DNA from: Promicromonospora iranensis
GTDB taxonomy: Bacteria > Actinomycetota > Actinomycetes > Actinomycetales > Cellulomonadaceae
Direction of reading: 5' to 3'
Length of the DNA stretch: 64,000 nt
NCBI RefSeq assembly: GCF_028994775.1
Contig: NZ_JAJQMN010000011.1
Location: 1 to 64,000, forward strand
Shown: in pieces, positions 43,233-51,668 of the stretch
Layout of the letters: each line of letters starts with the position of its first letter
Numbering within the stretch: position 1 is the first letter of the stretch
The notes under the pieces: generated by a model
The model's input: the letters and a program-made list of their open reading frames with translations, nothing else
Databases searched by the model: none
What the model was told of the DNA's origin: nothing
Position numbers and translations under genes: made by a program

Positions 43233-43658
43233 TCACCCGGCGGCGACGTCGAACATCCAGGAGATGCCGAACTTGTCGGTGAGCTGCCCGTAGTAGTCGC
43301 CCCACGGTGCGAGCGCGAACGGCTCCCCCGGCGTCGCGCCGTCGGACAGCTTCTCGTAGGCGTCCTTGATGTAGTCGTGGTCCTCGGGCCCGCCGGTCAG
43401 GGCGACGGTGATGCCCGCGGAGGGCGCCACGTACTCCATGAACGACGGCGTGTCCGACGCCATGATCGTGAGGCCGCCCGGGGTGTCGAGCTGCCCGTGC
43501 ATCACGAGGTCCTTGTCCTCGTCGGGAGTGGGCATCCCCTCCATCGGGGTCCCACCGAACGTGCTGACGTCGAGCTCACCGCCGAGCACGGACTGGTAGA
43601 AGTCCAGGGCAGCCTTGGCCTCGGATCGGAAGCTGAGGTACGGATTGAGCTTTGCCAT
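43233..43658 (-). CDS. VOC-family protein (PhnB/glyoxalase-like)
   Basis: A 141-residue PhnB-type protein: MAKLNPYLSFRSEAKAALDF, YQSVLGGELDVSTFGG, and the closing WGDYYGQLTDKFGISWMFDV are typical. These proteins have the vicinal-oxygen-chelate fold but often lack an assigned reaction. Stand-alone gene. Confidence 0.9.
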   Translation of the reverse strand: MAKLNPYLSFRSEAKAALDFYQSVLGGELDVSTFGGTPMEGMPTPDEDKDLVMHGQLDTPGGLTIMASDTPSFMEYVAPSAGITVALTGGPEDHDYIKDAYEKLSDGATPGEPFALAPWGDYYGQLTDKFGISWMFDVAAG

Positions 43659-43698
43659 ACGGCCACGCTAGACCTGGGGTCTGCGGCCTGCTCGATGG

Positions 43699-44985
43699 TT
43701 ACCCGAGGAACTCACTGACGATCGGGCCGATCTGGTCGGCCTCGACCAGGAACCCGTCGTGCCCCACGTCGCTCGTCACGATCCGCAGCGGCTCAGCCCT
43801 GGGGATCCAGCGTGCCAGCCGCGCCGACTGGGCGGGTGGGAACAGGCGGTCGCTGTCGACCGCCACCACGAGGGTCCGGGCGGTGATCTGGCTGAGTGCC
43901 GCCTCGACGCCACCGCGGTCGCGGCCGAGATCGTGCGAGAGCATCGACTCGGTGAGCACCACGTAGGAGTTGGCGTCGAACCGGCGGGCCAGCTTGTCAC
44001 CGTGGTGCTCCAGGTACGACTGCACGGCGAACCGGCCGCCCGCGAACGGGTCCTCGCCGCCCTGCGGCAGGCGGCCGAAGCGACGGTCCAGCTCGTAGCT
44101 CGTCCGGTAGGTCGTGTGCGCGATCTGGCGTGCGACGCCCAGGCCGGCGTGCGGTCCGTCGTCGTCCGCCGCGTCGTAGTAGTCGCCGTCGCGGAAACGG
44201 GGGTCCAAGCGGATCGCGGTGAGCTGCGGGTGGGACCAGGCGATCTGGTCGCCGCCGGTCTGGGCGGTGGTGGCGATGGCGGCGACGTTCCGCACCTCGA
44301 TGCCCGCCTCGGGCCCGAGCAGGGCCCACTCGAGCACGCGCAGGCCGCCCATGGACGCGCCGACGACCAGCTCCCACGAGCGGATCCCGAGCTCCCGGGT
44401 CAGCGCGATCTCCACGGCTACCTGGTCGCGCGTCGTGATGTACGGGAACCGCCCGCCCCACGGGCGCCCGTCGTGCGCGATGGACGACGGCCCGGTGGTG
44501 CCCTGACAGCCACCGAGCGCGTTGGGGGCCACCACGAAGAACCGGTCGGTGTCGATGGGCTTGCCCGGGCCGACGGTGTCCGCCCACCAGCCGTCGGTGA
44601 CGTGCCCCGGACCTGCCTCGCCCGTGACGTGCGAGTCGCCCGTGAGGGCGTGCAGCACCAGCACGGCGTTGGACCCGTCGGCGTTCAGGGTGCCCCAGGT
44701 CTCGTAGGCCACGCGCACGGCGGGCAGGCGTCCGCCGGCCTCCAGGTCGAACGCACCGACGTCGGCGAACAGGCGATGGCCCGGGTCGTCACCCTCGCGC
44801 CAGGCGCCGCTCGCGGGCACCGGCGGCTTGCTGCGGGAGCGTGAGGTCTGCATGGGGTCGGCAGGGCTCGGCGGCGCGCCGCCGTCCCGGCCGTGCGCGC
44901 CGTCCGGCGCAGGGAAGGGCACGAGCACCGAGCGGACCGGTTGGTCCGGGGCGTCGTGCGGGGCCCTCGGGGTGGTGATGGCCAT
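43699..44985 (-). CDS. metX: Homoserine O-acetyltransferase
   Basis: A 428-residue alpha/beta-hydrolase-fold acyltransferase making O-acetylhomoserine. Nucleophile elbow VVGASMGGLRVLEW, histidine in GHDGFLVEAD, Asp in VAVDSDRLFPP, and the MetX-specific NALGGCQGTTGP. The first 70 residues before GHRLFADVG are a low-complexity extension; the ATG at 44985 has GGAG 8 nt upstream. Follows metY by 74 bp, forming an operon for the direct sulfhydrylation route. Confidence 0.95.
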   Translation of the reverse strand: MAITTPRAPHDAPDQPVRSVLVPFPAPDGAHGRDGGAPPSPADPMQTSRSRSKPPVPASGAWREGDDPGHRLFADVGAFDLEAGGRLPAVRVAYETWGTLNADGSNAVLVLHALTGDSHVTGEAGPGHVTDGWWADTVGPGKPIDTDRFFVVAPNALGGCQGTTGPSSIAHDGRPWGGRFPYITTRDQVAVEIALTRELGIRSWELVVGASMGGLRVLEWALLGPEAGIEVRNVAAIATTAQTGGDQIAWSHPQLTAIRLDPRFRDGDYYDAADDDGPHAGLGVARQIAHTTYRTSYELDRRFGRLPQGGEDPFAGGRFAVQSYLEHHGDKLARRFDANSYVVLTESMLSHDLGRDRGGVEAALSQITARTLVVAVDSDRLFPPAQSARLARWIPRAEPLRIVTSDVGHDGFLVEADQIGPIVSEFLG

Positions 44986-45059
44986 GGTGTCTCCTGCGGC
45001 TCGGGGTAGTGAGCCCGGGGCGGTCGGGCCCCGGCGCGGACGGCGACGTCACATCGCTG

Positions 45060-46397
45060 CTACTTCGACTCCTCGCTCAGCAGCCCCTTGGCCGCGGTGA
45101 AGCCCAGCTCGAGGTCGGCCAGCACGTCCTCCACGTTCTCCAGGCCGACGGCGAGCCGGACCAGGCCCGGCGTGACCCCGGACAGCGCCTGCTCGTCCTG
45201 GGTGAGCTGCGAGTGCGTGGTGGAGGCAGGGTGGATCACGAGCGATCGGACGTCGCCGATGTTCGCCACGTTGGAGTGCAGCTGCAGGGCCGAGACGAAG
45301 GCCTGCCCGGCCTCGGCTCCGCCGTCGAGCTCGAAGGCGAGCACCGCTCCGGCACCCTTCGGCGCGTACTTCTGCGCGTTCGCGTGCCAGGGCGAGCTCG
45401 GCAGTCCCGCGTAGTGGACCGCGCGGACGTCGTCCCGAGCCTCCAGCCATTGCGCCACGTGCTGCGCGTTGGCGACGTGCCGCTCGATCCGCAGCGACAG
45501 CGTCTCGATGCCCTGGGCGAGGAGGAAGGCGTTGAACGGCGAGATCGCCGCCCCGAGGTCCCGCAGGAGCTGGACCCGCGCCTTGAGCACGAACGCGAGG
45601 TTCGCCCCGAGCGCCGAGCCGACGCCGAGGTCCCGCGCGAACACCAGGCCGTTGTAGCTGGGATCCGGCGTGTTGAAGCCGGGGAAGCGCTCCGGGTCGG
45701 CGGCGAAGTCGAACGTGCCGGCGTCGACGATCACGCCGCCGATCGCGCTGCCGTGACCGCCCAGGTACTTGGTCGCCGAGTGGACGACGATGTCGGCACC
45801 GTGTTCGAACGGGCGGATCAGGTACGGCGTGGCGACGGTGTTGTCCACGATCAGCGGGACGCCGGCCGCGTGTGCTGCCGCCGCGACGCCCTCGATGTCG
45901 AGCACGTCGGAGCGCGGGTTGGGGATCGTCTCCCCGAAGAACGCCTTCGTGTTCGGCCGGACGGCGGCGCGCCACGCGTCGAGGTCGTGCGGGTCGTCCA
46001 CGAACGTGGTCTCGATCCCGAACTTCGGCAGCGTGTGGTGGAGCAGGTTGTACGTGCCGCCGTAGAGGCTCGCGGAGGCGACGATGTGGTCGCCCGCCTC
46101 GGCGAGGTTGAGGATCGCGAGAGACTCCGCGGCCTGGCCGGAGGCCACGAGGAGCGCGCCGACGCCGCCCTCGAGGCTCGCGAGCCGGTCCTCCACGACC
46201 TGCTGCGTGGGATTGCCGATGCGCGTGTAGATCGGGCCGAGGTCCTTGAGCGCGAACCGATCGGCTGCCACGCCGGCGTCGGGGAACACGAACGACGTCG
46301 TCTGGTAGATCGGCAGGGCGCGTGCGCCCGTGGTGGGGTCCGGCTCCTGGCCGGCGTGGATCTGGCGGGTCTCGAACGACCACTGGGGCTGAGTCAT
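45060..46397 (-). CDS. metY: O-acetylhomoserine sulfhydrylase (aminocarboxypropyltransferase)
   Basis: A 445-residue PLP enzyme of the Cys/Met metabolism family that makes homocysteine from O-acetylhomoserine and sulfide. PLP lysine in HSATKYLGGHGSAIGG; ETRQIHAGQEPDPTTGARAL and YTRIGNPTQQVVEDRLASLEG (in parts) identify MetY. Strong ribosome-binding site AGGAG. The 166-nt leader upstream encodes the cysteine-codon peptide at 46564-46590, which probably controls it. Confidence 0.96.
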   Translation of the reverse strand: MTQPQWSFETRQIHAGQEPDPTTGARALPIYQTTSFVFPDAGVAADRFALKDLGPIYTRIGNPTQQVVEDRLASLEGGVGALLVASGQAAESLAILNLAEAGDHIVASASLYGGTYNLLHHTLPKFGIETTFVDDPHDLDAWRAAVRPNTKAFFGETIPNPRSDVLDIEGVAAAAHAAGVPLIVDNTVATPYLIRPFEHGADIVVHSATKYLGGHGSAIGGVIVDAGTFDFAADPERFPGFNTPDPSYNGLVFARDLGVGSALGANLAFVLKARVQLLRDLGAAISPFNAFLLAQGIETLSLRIERHVANAQHVAQWLEARDDVRAVHYAGLPSSPWHANAQKYAPKGAGAVLAFELDGGAEAGQAFVSALQLHSNVANIGDVRSLVIHPASTTHSQLTQDEQALSGVTPGLVRLAVGLENVEDVLADLELGFTAAKGLLSEESK

Positions 46398-46563
46398 GGC
46401 TCTCCTGCTTCCTCGTTGCGGGGGACGTGCTTCTGGCGGACTGACCGAGACGTGCCGCGGCGTGCCCCATGGGGCCTGCGCATCAGGAGGTGGGTCCGCG
46501 GCGGGGTGGCGCGCACGCGGGAGTCGGCCGGAAGAGGCCGAGAGCAGGCGAACGTGCGCTTGT

Positions 46564-46590
46564 TCAGCAACTACACATTCGACGAGTCAT
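46564..46590 (-). CDS. Cysteine-codon leader peptide MTRRMCSC of metYX
   Basis: Eight codons and a stop, ending Cys-Ser-Cys, upstream of metY. TACGGT (46603-46598) lies 7 nt before the ATG, so it should be translated from a leaderless transcript. The downstream leader can form several GC-rich hairpins (for example GGCCTCTTCCGGCC and GGCCCCATGGGGC). Together these fit ribosome-mediated attenuation sensing Cys-tRNA. Translation is inferred; the peptide is too short for homology evidence. Confidence 0.65.
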   Translation of the reverse strand: MTRRMCSC

Positions 46591-46819
46591 GGTTGAGACC
46601 GTAGACGCGGACCGGGCGCGACGATACCCGTGTCTTAGATCGTGAGATGCGGAAATGAGACGCGGCTGTCCGGGTGCACGGTGCCTGCTCCTGCCGGACC
46701 GCGGGCGCTCCGGTCGCGCGAAACGGCACGCTGGGTCACATTGGACCGTGACACGGAAGTGATTCACAGGATCTGCGCAAGGCGACACGCCGTAGGCAGC
46801 GCTGATCGGGAAGGGGATC

Positions 46820-48205
46820 ATGGGACGGATCCGAGATCTGGACGAGTCGAGGCACGGCCATGGCGGGTTGCTGGCGTTCCGCGCGCTGGGCGCCACGGTG
46901 CTCGCGCTCGGTCTGGTGATCCCGTGGGGCCCGGCCGCCGAGGCGGACCCGCCCGTGGATCCGCCGTCCGCCGCGGAGGTCAGCGCCGCTCGTGACGCGG
47001 TCGCCGCGGGCACGCTGGACGTCCAGCAGGCGGAGGCCGCGCTCGTCTCGCTCCGGTCGGAGCTCGAGGCGGCCCAGGTCCGCGTCCAGGTGGCCGCTGC
47101 CGACTACGCGGAGGCGCAGCAAGCCGTCGAGGAGGCCGAGCAGGAGGTGGCCTCCGCGCGCGCCGCCGCGAAGAAGGCGCACGCGGGCGAGGTGACGGCG
47201 CGGGCCGGCCTGGCGGAGGTGTACCGGGCGTCGGCGCGCGATTCAGGCCTGGGCTCGCTGGGTATCGCCTTCGAGGCCGAGTCGGTTCCCGACATGGTCG
47301 GCCGCAGCGCCGCTGAGCGGGCGGTGCAGCGCAAGCTCGGCGGGGCGATGGTCGAGTACCAGGAGGCGCGCGCGTCGTCCGAGTCCGCCGACGCCCGGTG
47401 GAACGCCGCGAAGAAGCAGCGGGACGCCGCCGCCGACCAGGCGAAGGCGGCGTTCGACGCCGCCCGGACCGCGGCGGACGACCTCGAGGTGCGCACCCGG
47501 GCCGCCGAGGCGGAGCGTCAGGCGCTGGTCGAGCGCCTCGCGCAGCTGCGGCAGACCAGCGTCACCATCGAGCGCGAGCGGGAGGCGGCGCGGGCGGCCG
47601 CGGCGGAGGCCGCCCGTGAGACGGAGGCGAGGGCGGAGCTCGAGCGGCAGCAGGAGGCCCAGATCGACGCGGTGGCCCCGGGCGGGGCCCGCGCGGAGCG
47701 GCCGGACGAGACGGCCGCGGACGACGGCGGCTCTGGCAGCTCTGGCGGCTCCGCCCCTGCGCCTGCCCCTGCCCCTGCGCCGGCCCCGCGGCCCGCGCCC
47801 GTCGGCCCGCCGACCTCGGGGGTCGCAGTGGGGTCGGAAGGGCTCGGGATCGGTGCGGTGGCCTGGGCGCGGACCAAGATCGGTGCGCCGTACCTGCTCG
47901 GTGCCGCCGGACCGTCCGCCTACGACTGCTCGGGCCTGACGATGATGTCGTGGGCGAGCCAGGGTGTGGACATCACCCGCACGTCGCGGTCCCAGTACCT
48001 CGCCGTCGGCAAGGTGGGCTACGGCTCGCTCCGGCCGGGCGACCTCATCTTCTACGGCTCTGACCCGAACGAGCCGTCGTCGATCTACCACGTGGCGATG
48101 TACACGGGTGGCGGCATGATGATCGAGGCGACGCTGCCGGGGCACCCGTTGTCGGAGAACCCGCTGCGGCTCTCGGGCGCCATGCCCTTCGCGGGTCGTC
48201 CCTGA
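46820..48205 (+). CDS. Secreted NlpC/P60 peptidoglycan hydrolase (RipA-like)
   Basis: A 461-residue cell-wall endopeptidase. N-terminal membrane/signal segment (about 20-42), long coiled coil (50-290), Pro/Ala linker, and NlpC/P60 domain (about 345-461) with catalytic cysteine in YDCSGLTMMSW and histidine in SIYHVAMYTGG. Cleaves peptide stems during division or growth. The leader (46600-46819) was checked for a c-di-AMP (ydaO) riboswitch and no convincing match was found. Confidence 0.92.
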   Translation: MGRIRDLDESRHGHGGLLAFRALGATVLALGLVIPWGPAAEADPPVDPPSAAEVSAARDAVAAGTLDVQQAEAALVSLRSELEAAQVRVQVAAADYAEAQQAVEEAEQEVASARAAAKKAHAGEVTARAGLAEVYRASARDSGLGSLGIAFEAESVPDMVGRSAAERAVQRKLGGAMVEYQEARASSESADARWNAAKKQRDAAADQAKAAFDAARTAADDLEVRTRAAEAERQALVERLAQLRQTSVTIEREREAARAAAAEAARETEARAELERQQEAQIDAVAPGGARAERPDETAADDGGSGSSGGSAPAPAPAPAPAPRPAPVGPPTSGVAVGSEGLGIGAVAWARTKIGAPYLLGAAGPSAYDCSGLTMMSWASQGVDITRTSRSQYLAVGKVGYGSLRPGDLIFYGSDPNEPSSIYHVAMYTGGGMMIEATLPGHPLSENPLRLSGAMPFAGRP

Positions 48206-48244
48206 CCTGCGACGCGGACCCGCCGCGCGACCCGCTACAGGTCA

Positions 48245-48276
48245 GACGCCCAGGTCACCGAAGTGACCTGGGCGTC
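48245..48276. terminator. Hairpin terminator, family C copy 2
   Basis: 14-bp perfect arms GACGCCCAGGTCAC and complement with tetraloop CGAA, between the convergent NlpC/P60 and ppa genes. Same core as 40875-40912 with one paired change (CTCAGG/CCTGAG to CCCAGG/CCTGGG). Confidence 0.75.
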
Positions 48277-48300
48277 CGAGATGTTCTGGTGTGACAGGCG

Positions 48301-48801
48301 TCAGTGCTTGTCGTAGTAGCCGGTGTCCTTGGCGCGCTGGATCGAGCGAACGATCTCGGCCTCGGCGTCGGAGCGGCCCACCCAGTGGGCCCCCTCGACG
48401 GACTTGCCCGGCTCGAGGTCCTTGTAGACCTCGAAGAAGTGCTGGATCTCCAGGCGGTGGAAGTCCGAGACATCGTCGATGTCCTGGCGCCACGCCGCGC
48501 GCTGGTCGCCCGTGGGCACGCACAGCACCTTGTCGTCGCCGCCTGCCTCGTCGCGCATGCGGAACATGCCCAGTGCGCGGCACTTGATCAGGCAGCCCGG
48601 GAACGTGGGCTCCTCCAGCAGGACCAGTGCGTCCAGGGGGTCGCCGTCCTCGCCGAGGGTGCCCTCGATGAAGCCGTAGTCGTCCGGGTAGCGCGTCGAG
48701 GTGAAGAGCATGCGGTCGAGGCGGATGCGTCCGGTCTCGTGATCCACCTCGTACTTGTTCCGCTGACCCTTGGGGATCTCGATCGTGACGTCGAACTCCA
48801 C
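48301..48801 (-). CDS. ppa: Inorganic pyrophosphatase (family I)
   Basis: A 166-residue soluble pyrophosphatase. The signature [15 protein letters not shown] holds three metal-binding aspartates; [26 protein letters not shown] and DIDDVSDF also fit. It hydrolyses pyrophosphate to drive biosynthesis. Divergent from dacB; the 277-bp gap contains the AT-rich stretch TTGGGCATAATTCGC, which may hold a promoter. Confidence 0.96.
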   Translation of the reverse strand: MEFDVTIEIPKGQRNKYEVDHETGRIRLDRMLFTSTRYPDDYGFIEGTLGEDGDPLDALVLLEEPTFPGCLIKCRALGMFRMRDEAGGDDKVLCVPTGDQRAAWRQDIDDVSDFHRLEIQHFFEVYKDLEPGKSVEGAHWVGRSDAEAEIVRSIQRAKDTGYYDKH

Positions 48802-49078
48802 GCCGATGTGCTCCAGTTCTCGAAGATGGTCGCCGAAGTTCTTACCGCGGCGGCGGCCTTGCGCCTGTCCAGTGTGCCATGTGTCCTGTGTCCCGACCGT
48901 TACCTGTGGTCAGCACCACTCTCCTCGTTGGGCATAATTCGCAACGTGTGCGTCACGCGCGTGAACCGGCATGGCGATCGGGTGAAATTTCTCGTGAATC
49001 AGCGTTGCCGTACTCGTCGGATGGTTTGCCGCCACTAGAGTTGGCTATGGCTTTTACGTGACGATCGAGAGGATGCCC

Positions 49079-50509
49079 ATGGAGTGGGGGTTGCGCTCCG
49101 GCGCTACCGTCGCCGCGGTCGTCGCACTGTTCGGTGGGTACCTTGTCGCCGACGCGTACGACGTCGTTCCCGGCATGCTCACCACGGCCGAGCCGTGGCC
49201 CGAGCCCAGCCCCTTCCCGTCCGCGCCCGGCGCCGTCGACGGACCCGCGCCGGCCGCGCTCCTGGAGAGCCTCCCCGAGGACGCGCCGGTCCCGGACAGC
49301 GTCGAGATGCAGCGCCTGGTGACCGGCCTGGCCAAGGACAAGCGGCTGGGCTCCCGCGTCGGCGTCGTGGTGTCCGACGGCCGGACCGGTGACGTGCTCG
49401 GCTCGTCGAGCCCGGACAAGCTCATGACCCCGGCCTCCACGCAGAAGCTCTTCACGGGCGTCGCGGCGCTCTCCTCGTCCATCGCGAGCTCCACGCTGGA
49501 CACCAAGGCGGTCCTCGTCGACGACAACACGGTGGTCCTGGTCGGCGGTGGCGACATGATGCTCTCGGCGGGCGAGGGCGACCCGGACGCGGTGAACGGA
49601 CGGGCCGGCCTCGCCGACCTCGCGCAGCAGGTCGCCTCCAAGGTGAAGCTGACGGGCACCACCGAGGTACGGGTGGCGCTCGACGACACGCTCTTCACCG
49701 GTGAGGACATCGCCCCCACCGTGGCGAGCCCGGACATCGCGGCCGGTTACGTGGCGCCCGTCTCGTCCGTCGGCATCAACGTCGGCCTGCTGTCCGACGG
49801 GTACACCGACAACGGACCCCGCGCGTCCGACCCTGGCAAGTACGCCGCGGAGGTCTTCTCCGCGGCGCTGGAGGCCGAGGGCCTCGAGACCGCCGGCGCG
49901 GTGATCGACGAGAGCGCGCCGGACGACGCCCGCGTGCTCGGCCAGGTCAGCTCCGCACCGCTCGCGGACGTGGTCGGGTTCGCCATGCAGTACTCCGACA
50001 ACACGATCACCGAGGTGCTCGGGCGGCTCGTCGCGGTGGACGCAGGCCTGCCCGGCTCGAACGACGGCGCCACGCAGGCGGTGATCGCGAGCGCGAAGAA
50101 GCTCGGCGTCGACATGAGCGGTGCCCGCCTGCGCGACTGCTCGGGGCTCGCCGACGGCTCGTACCTGAGCTCGCAGCAGCTCGTGGACCTGCTCGCGGTC
50201 ATGGTCGACCCCGGGCAACCGCAGCTGCGCAGCGAGGCGGTGGGCATGCCGATCGCGGGCCTGTCGGGCACGCTCGACAGCAGCCACGGCCGGTTCACCG
50301 GGACCAACGCGGCCCGGGGCCTGGCGCGGGCCAAGACCGGCAGCCTCCCCAAGGTGCGGGCGCTCGCCGGCACGGTGGTCACCGCTGACGACCGGCTGCT
50401 CGTCTTCTCGGTCCTCGCCGACTCGATCCCCGCCAACAAGACCGTCGGCGCGACATGGATCTACGACAGCTTCGTGGGTGACCTGGCGGCGTACTCGGTC
50501 CAGGGCTGA
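49079..50509 (+). CDS. dacB: D-Ala-D-Ala carboxypeptidase/endopeptidase (PBP4 type)
   Basis: A 476-residue exported penicillin-binding protein of the S13 family. Membrane/signal segment 6-27; SxxK in TPASTQKLFTGVAAL, SxN in QYSDNTITE, KTG in RAKTGSLPKVRALAG. ATG at 49079 (MEWGLRSG) has AGAGG upstream; a GTG at 49058 and ATG at 49073 are alternatives. TAGAGT at 49036-49041 may be its -10 box. Trims peptidoglycan stems. Confidence 0.93.
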   Translation: MEWGLRSGATVAAVVALFGGYLVADAYDVVPGMLTTAEPWPEPSPFPSAPGAVDGPAPAALLESLPEDAPVPDSVEMQRLVTGLAKDKRLGSRVGVVVSDGRTGDVLGSSSPDKLMTPASTQKLFTGVAALSSSIASSTLDTKAVLVDDNTVVLVGGGDMMLSAGEGDPDAVNGRAGLADLAQQVASKVKLTGTTEVRVALDDTLFTGEDIAPTVASPDIAAGYVAPVSSVGINVGLLSDGYTDNGPRASDPGKYAAEVFSAALEAEGLETAGAVIDESAPDDARVLGQVSSAPLADVVGFAMQYSDNTITEVLGRLVAVDAGLPGSNDGATQAVIASAKKLGVDMSGARLRDCSGLADGSYLSSQQLVDLLAVMVDPGQPQLRSEAVGMPIAGLSGTLDSSHGRFTGTNAARGLARAKTGSLPKVRALAGTVVTADDRLLVFSVLADSIPANKTVGATWIYDSFVGDLAAYSVQG

Positions 50510-50542
50510 CGTGCCGCACGCCGGGACGGTTACCGTGGTCCG

Positions 50543-51619
50543 GTGACCCAGGCCTCCACCGCCCCGCAGGTCGTCGACTGGTCGGCGGCAGCACAGATCG
50601 CCGGGCGCCTCGCGGCGCCCGGGCCGCAGGCACCACGGGACGAGCTCGACTCCCTGGTGAGCGGCCTGCGCAGCGCGGCAGGAGACGCCGTCGGACACGT
50701 GCTCGAGACGACGCGCATGCTGCCGGCCGACGGCGGCCTGGGGCTGAGCCCGGTCGTCGTCGTGGACCGGGCGTCCTGGGCGCGCGCGAACACGCAGTCC
50801 ATGGCGGCGATGACCGACGGCATCGGGGCGGTCGTCGCCGAGATCTCCAAGGGGGCCACCTCGCCCGGCGCCCAGATGGCGGGCGCCGCCGAGATCGGGG
50901 CGGTCCTCGCCCTCCTCAGCGGCCGGGTGCTGGGCCAGTTCGACCCGTACTCGGGCCCGGGCCGGCTCCTCCTCGTGGCGCCCAACGTGCTGCAGGCCGA
51001 GGCGGCGCTGCGTGTCCCGGCGCGCGACTTCCGGTTGTGGGTCTGCCTGCACGAGCAGACGCACGCTCTACAGTTCGCCGCGGCGCCATGGCTCGCGGGG
51101 CACCTCAGCGGCCGCACGCAGGGCCTGGTCACCGGGATGGCCCGCACGTCGGCGGAGCTCGCCAAGGCCCGGTTCGACAAGAAGATCATCACCATCGGCC
51201 GGAACGTTCTCGCCACGCTGCGCGGCGAGAACGGCACCATCATCGACGGCATGCTCACGCACGAGCAGAAGGACGAGCTGGCCGACATCACCGCGGTCAT
51301 GGCGCTCCTGGAGGGGCACGCGGACGTGATGATGGACGCCGTCGGGCCGCGGGTGGTCCCGTCGGTGCGGCGCATCCGCGCGCGGTTCGAGCGCCGTCGT
51401 GACGGCGAGGGGCGCACCACCTTCGACGTCGTGGTGCAGAAGCTGCTGGGCATGGACGCGAAGCTCGCCCAATACCGCGACGGTGCCGTGTTCGTGCGTG
51501 CGGTGGAGCGGGCGGTAGGACGCGACGGGCTCAACGCCGTGTGGGCCGCCCCCGAGAACCTGCCGACCGCTCGGGAGATCGCCGACCCGCGCGCCTGGGT
51601 GCGCCGGGTGCACGGATGA
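50543..51619 (+). CDS. DUF2342 zinc-dependent metalloprotease
   Basis: A 358-residue actinobacterial protein of the DUF2342/PF10103 family. It has a zincin-like HEQTH ([10 protein letters not shown], HExxH form) and a downstream EGHADVMMD that may supply the third ligand. TACCGT lies 6 nt before the GTG, so the transcript may be leaderless. Such genes commonly sit between dacB and tilS, as here; the substrate is unknown. Confidence 0.9.
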   Translation: MTQASTAPQVVDWSAAAQIAGRLAAPGPQAPRDELDSLVSGLRSAAGDAVGHVLETTRMLPADGGLGLSPVVVVDRASWARANTQSMAAMTDGIGAVVAEISKGATSPGAQMAGAAEIGAVLALLSGRVLGQFDPYSGPGRLLLVAPNVLQAEAALRVPARDFRLWVCLHEQTHALQFAAAPWLAGHLSGRTQGLVTGMARTSAELAKARFDKKIITIGRNVLATLRGENGTIIDGMLTHEQKDELADITAVMALLEGHADVMMDAVGPRVVPSVRRIRARFERRRDGEGRTTFDVVVQKLLGMDAKLAQYRDGAVFVRAVERAVGRDGLNAVWAAPENLPTAREIADPRAWVRRVHG

Positions 51620-51668
51620 GGTCCGGCGCCGTACGGCTCCCGCCGTCGGGCACCGGGAGCGCCTGACC

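Noticed and set aside
46398-46563. SAM riboswitch upstream of metY
   Set aside because: No SAM-I or SAM-IV core is recognisable; the cysteine-codon leader peptide with hairpins explains the region better.
46600-46819. Possible c-di-AMP (ydaO) riboswitch upstream of the NlpC/P60 gene
   Set aside because: Such riboswitches often precede actinobacterial cell-wall hydrolases, but I could not find the conserved core in this leader. A covariance-model search would settle it.
49047-49061. Four-codon frame (Met-Ala-Phe-Thr) just upstream of dacB after TAGAGT
   Set aside because: The distance from the -10-like box is only 5 nt and the frame has no regulatory codon pattern, so it is probably chance.
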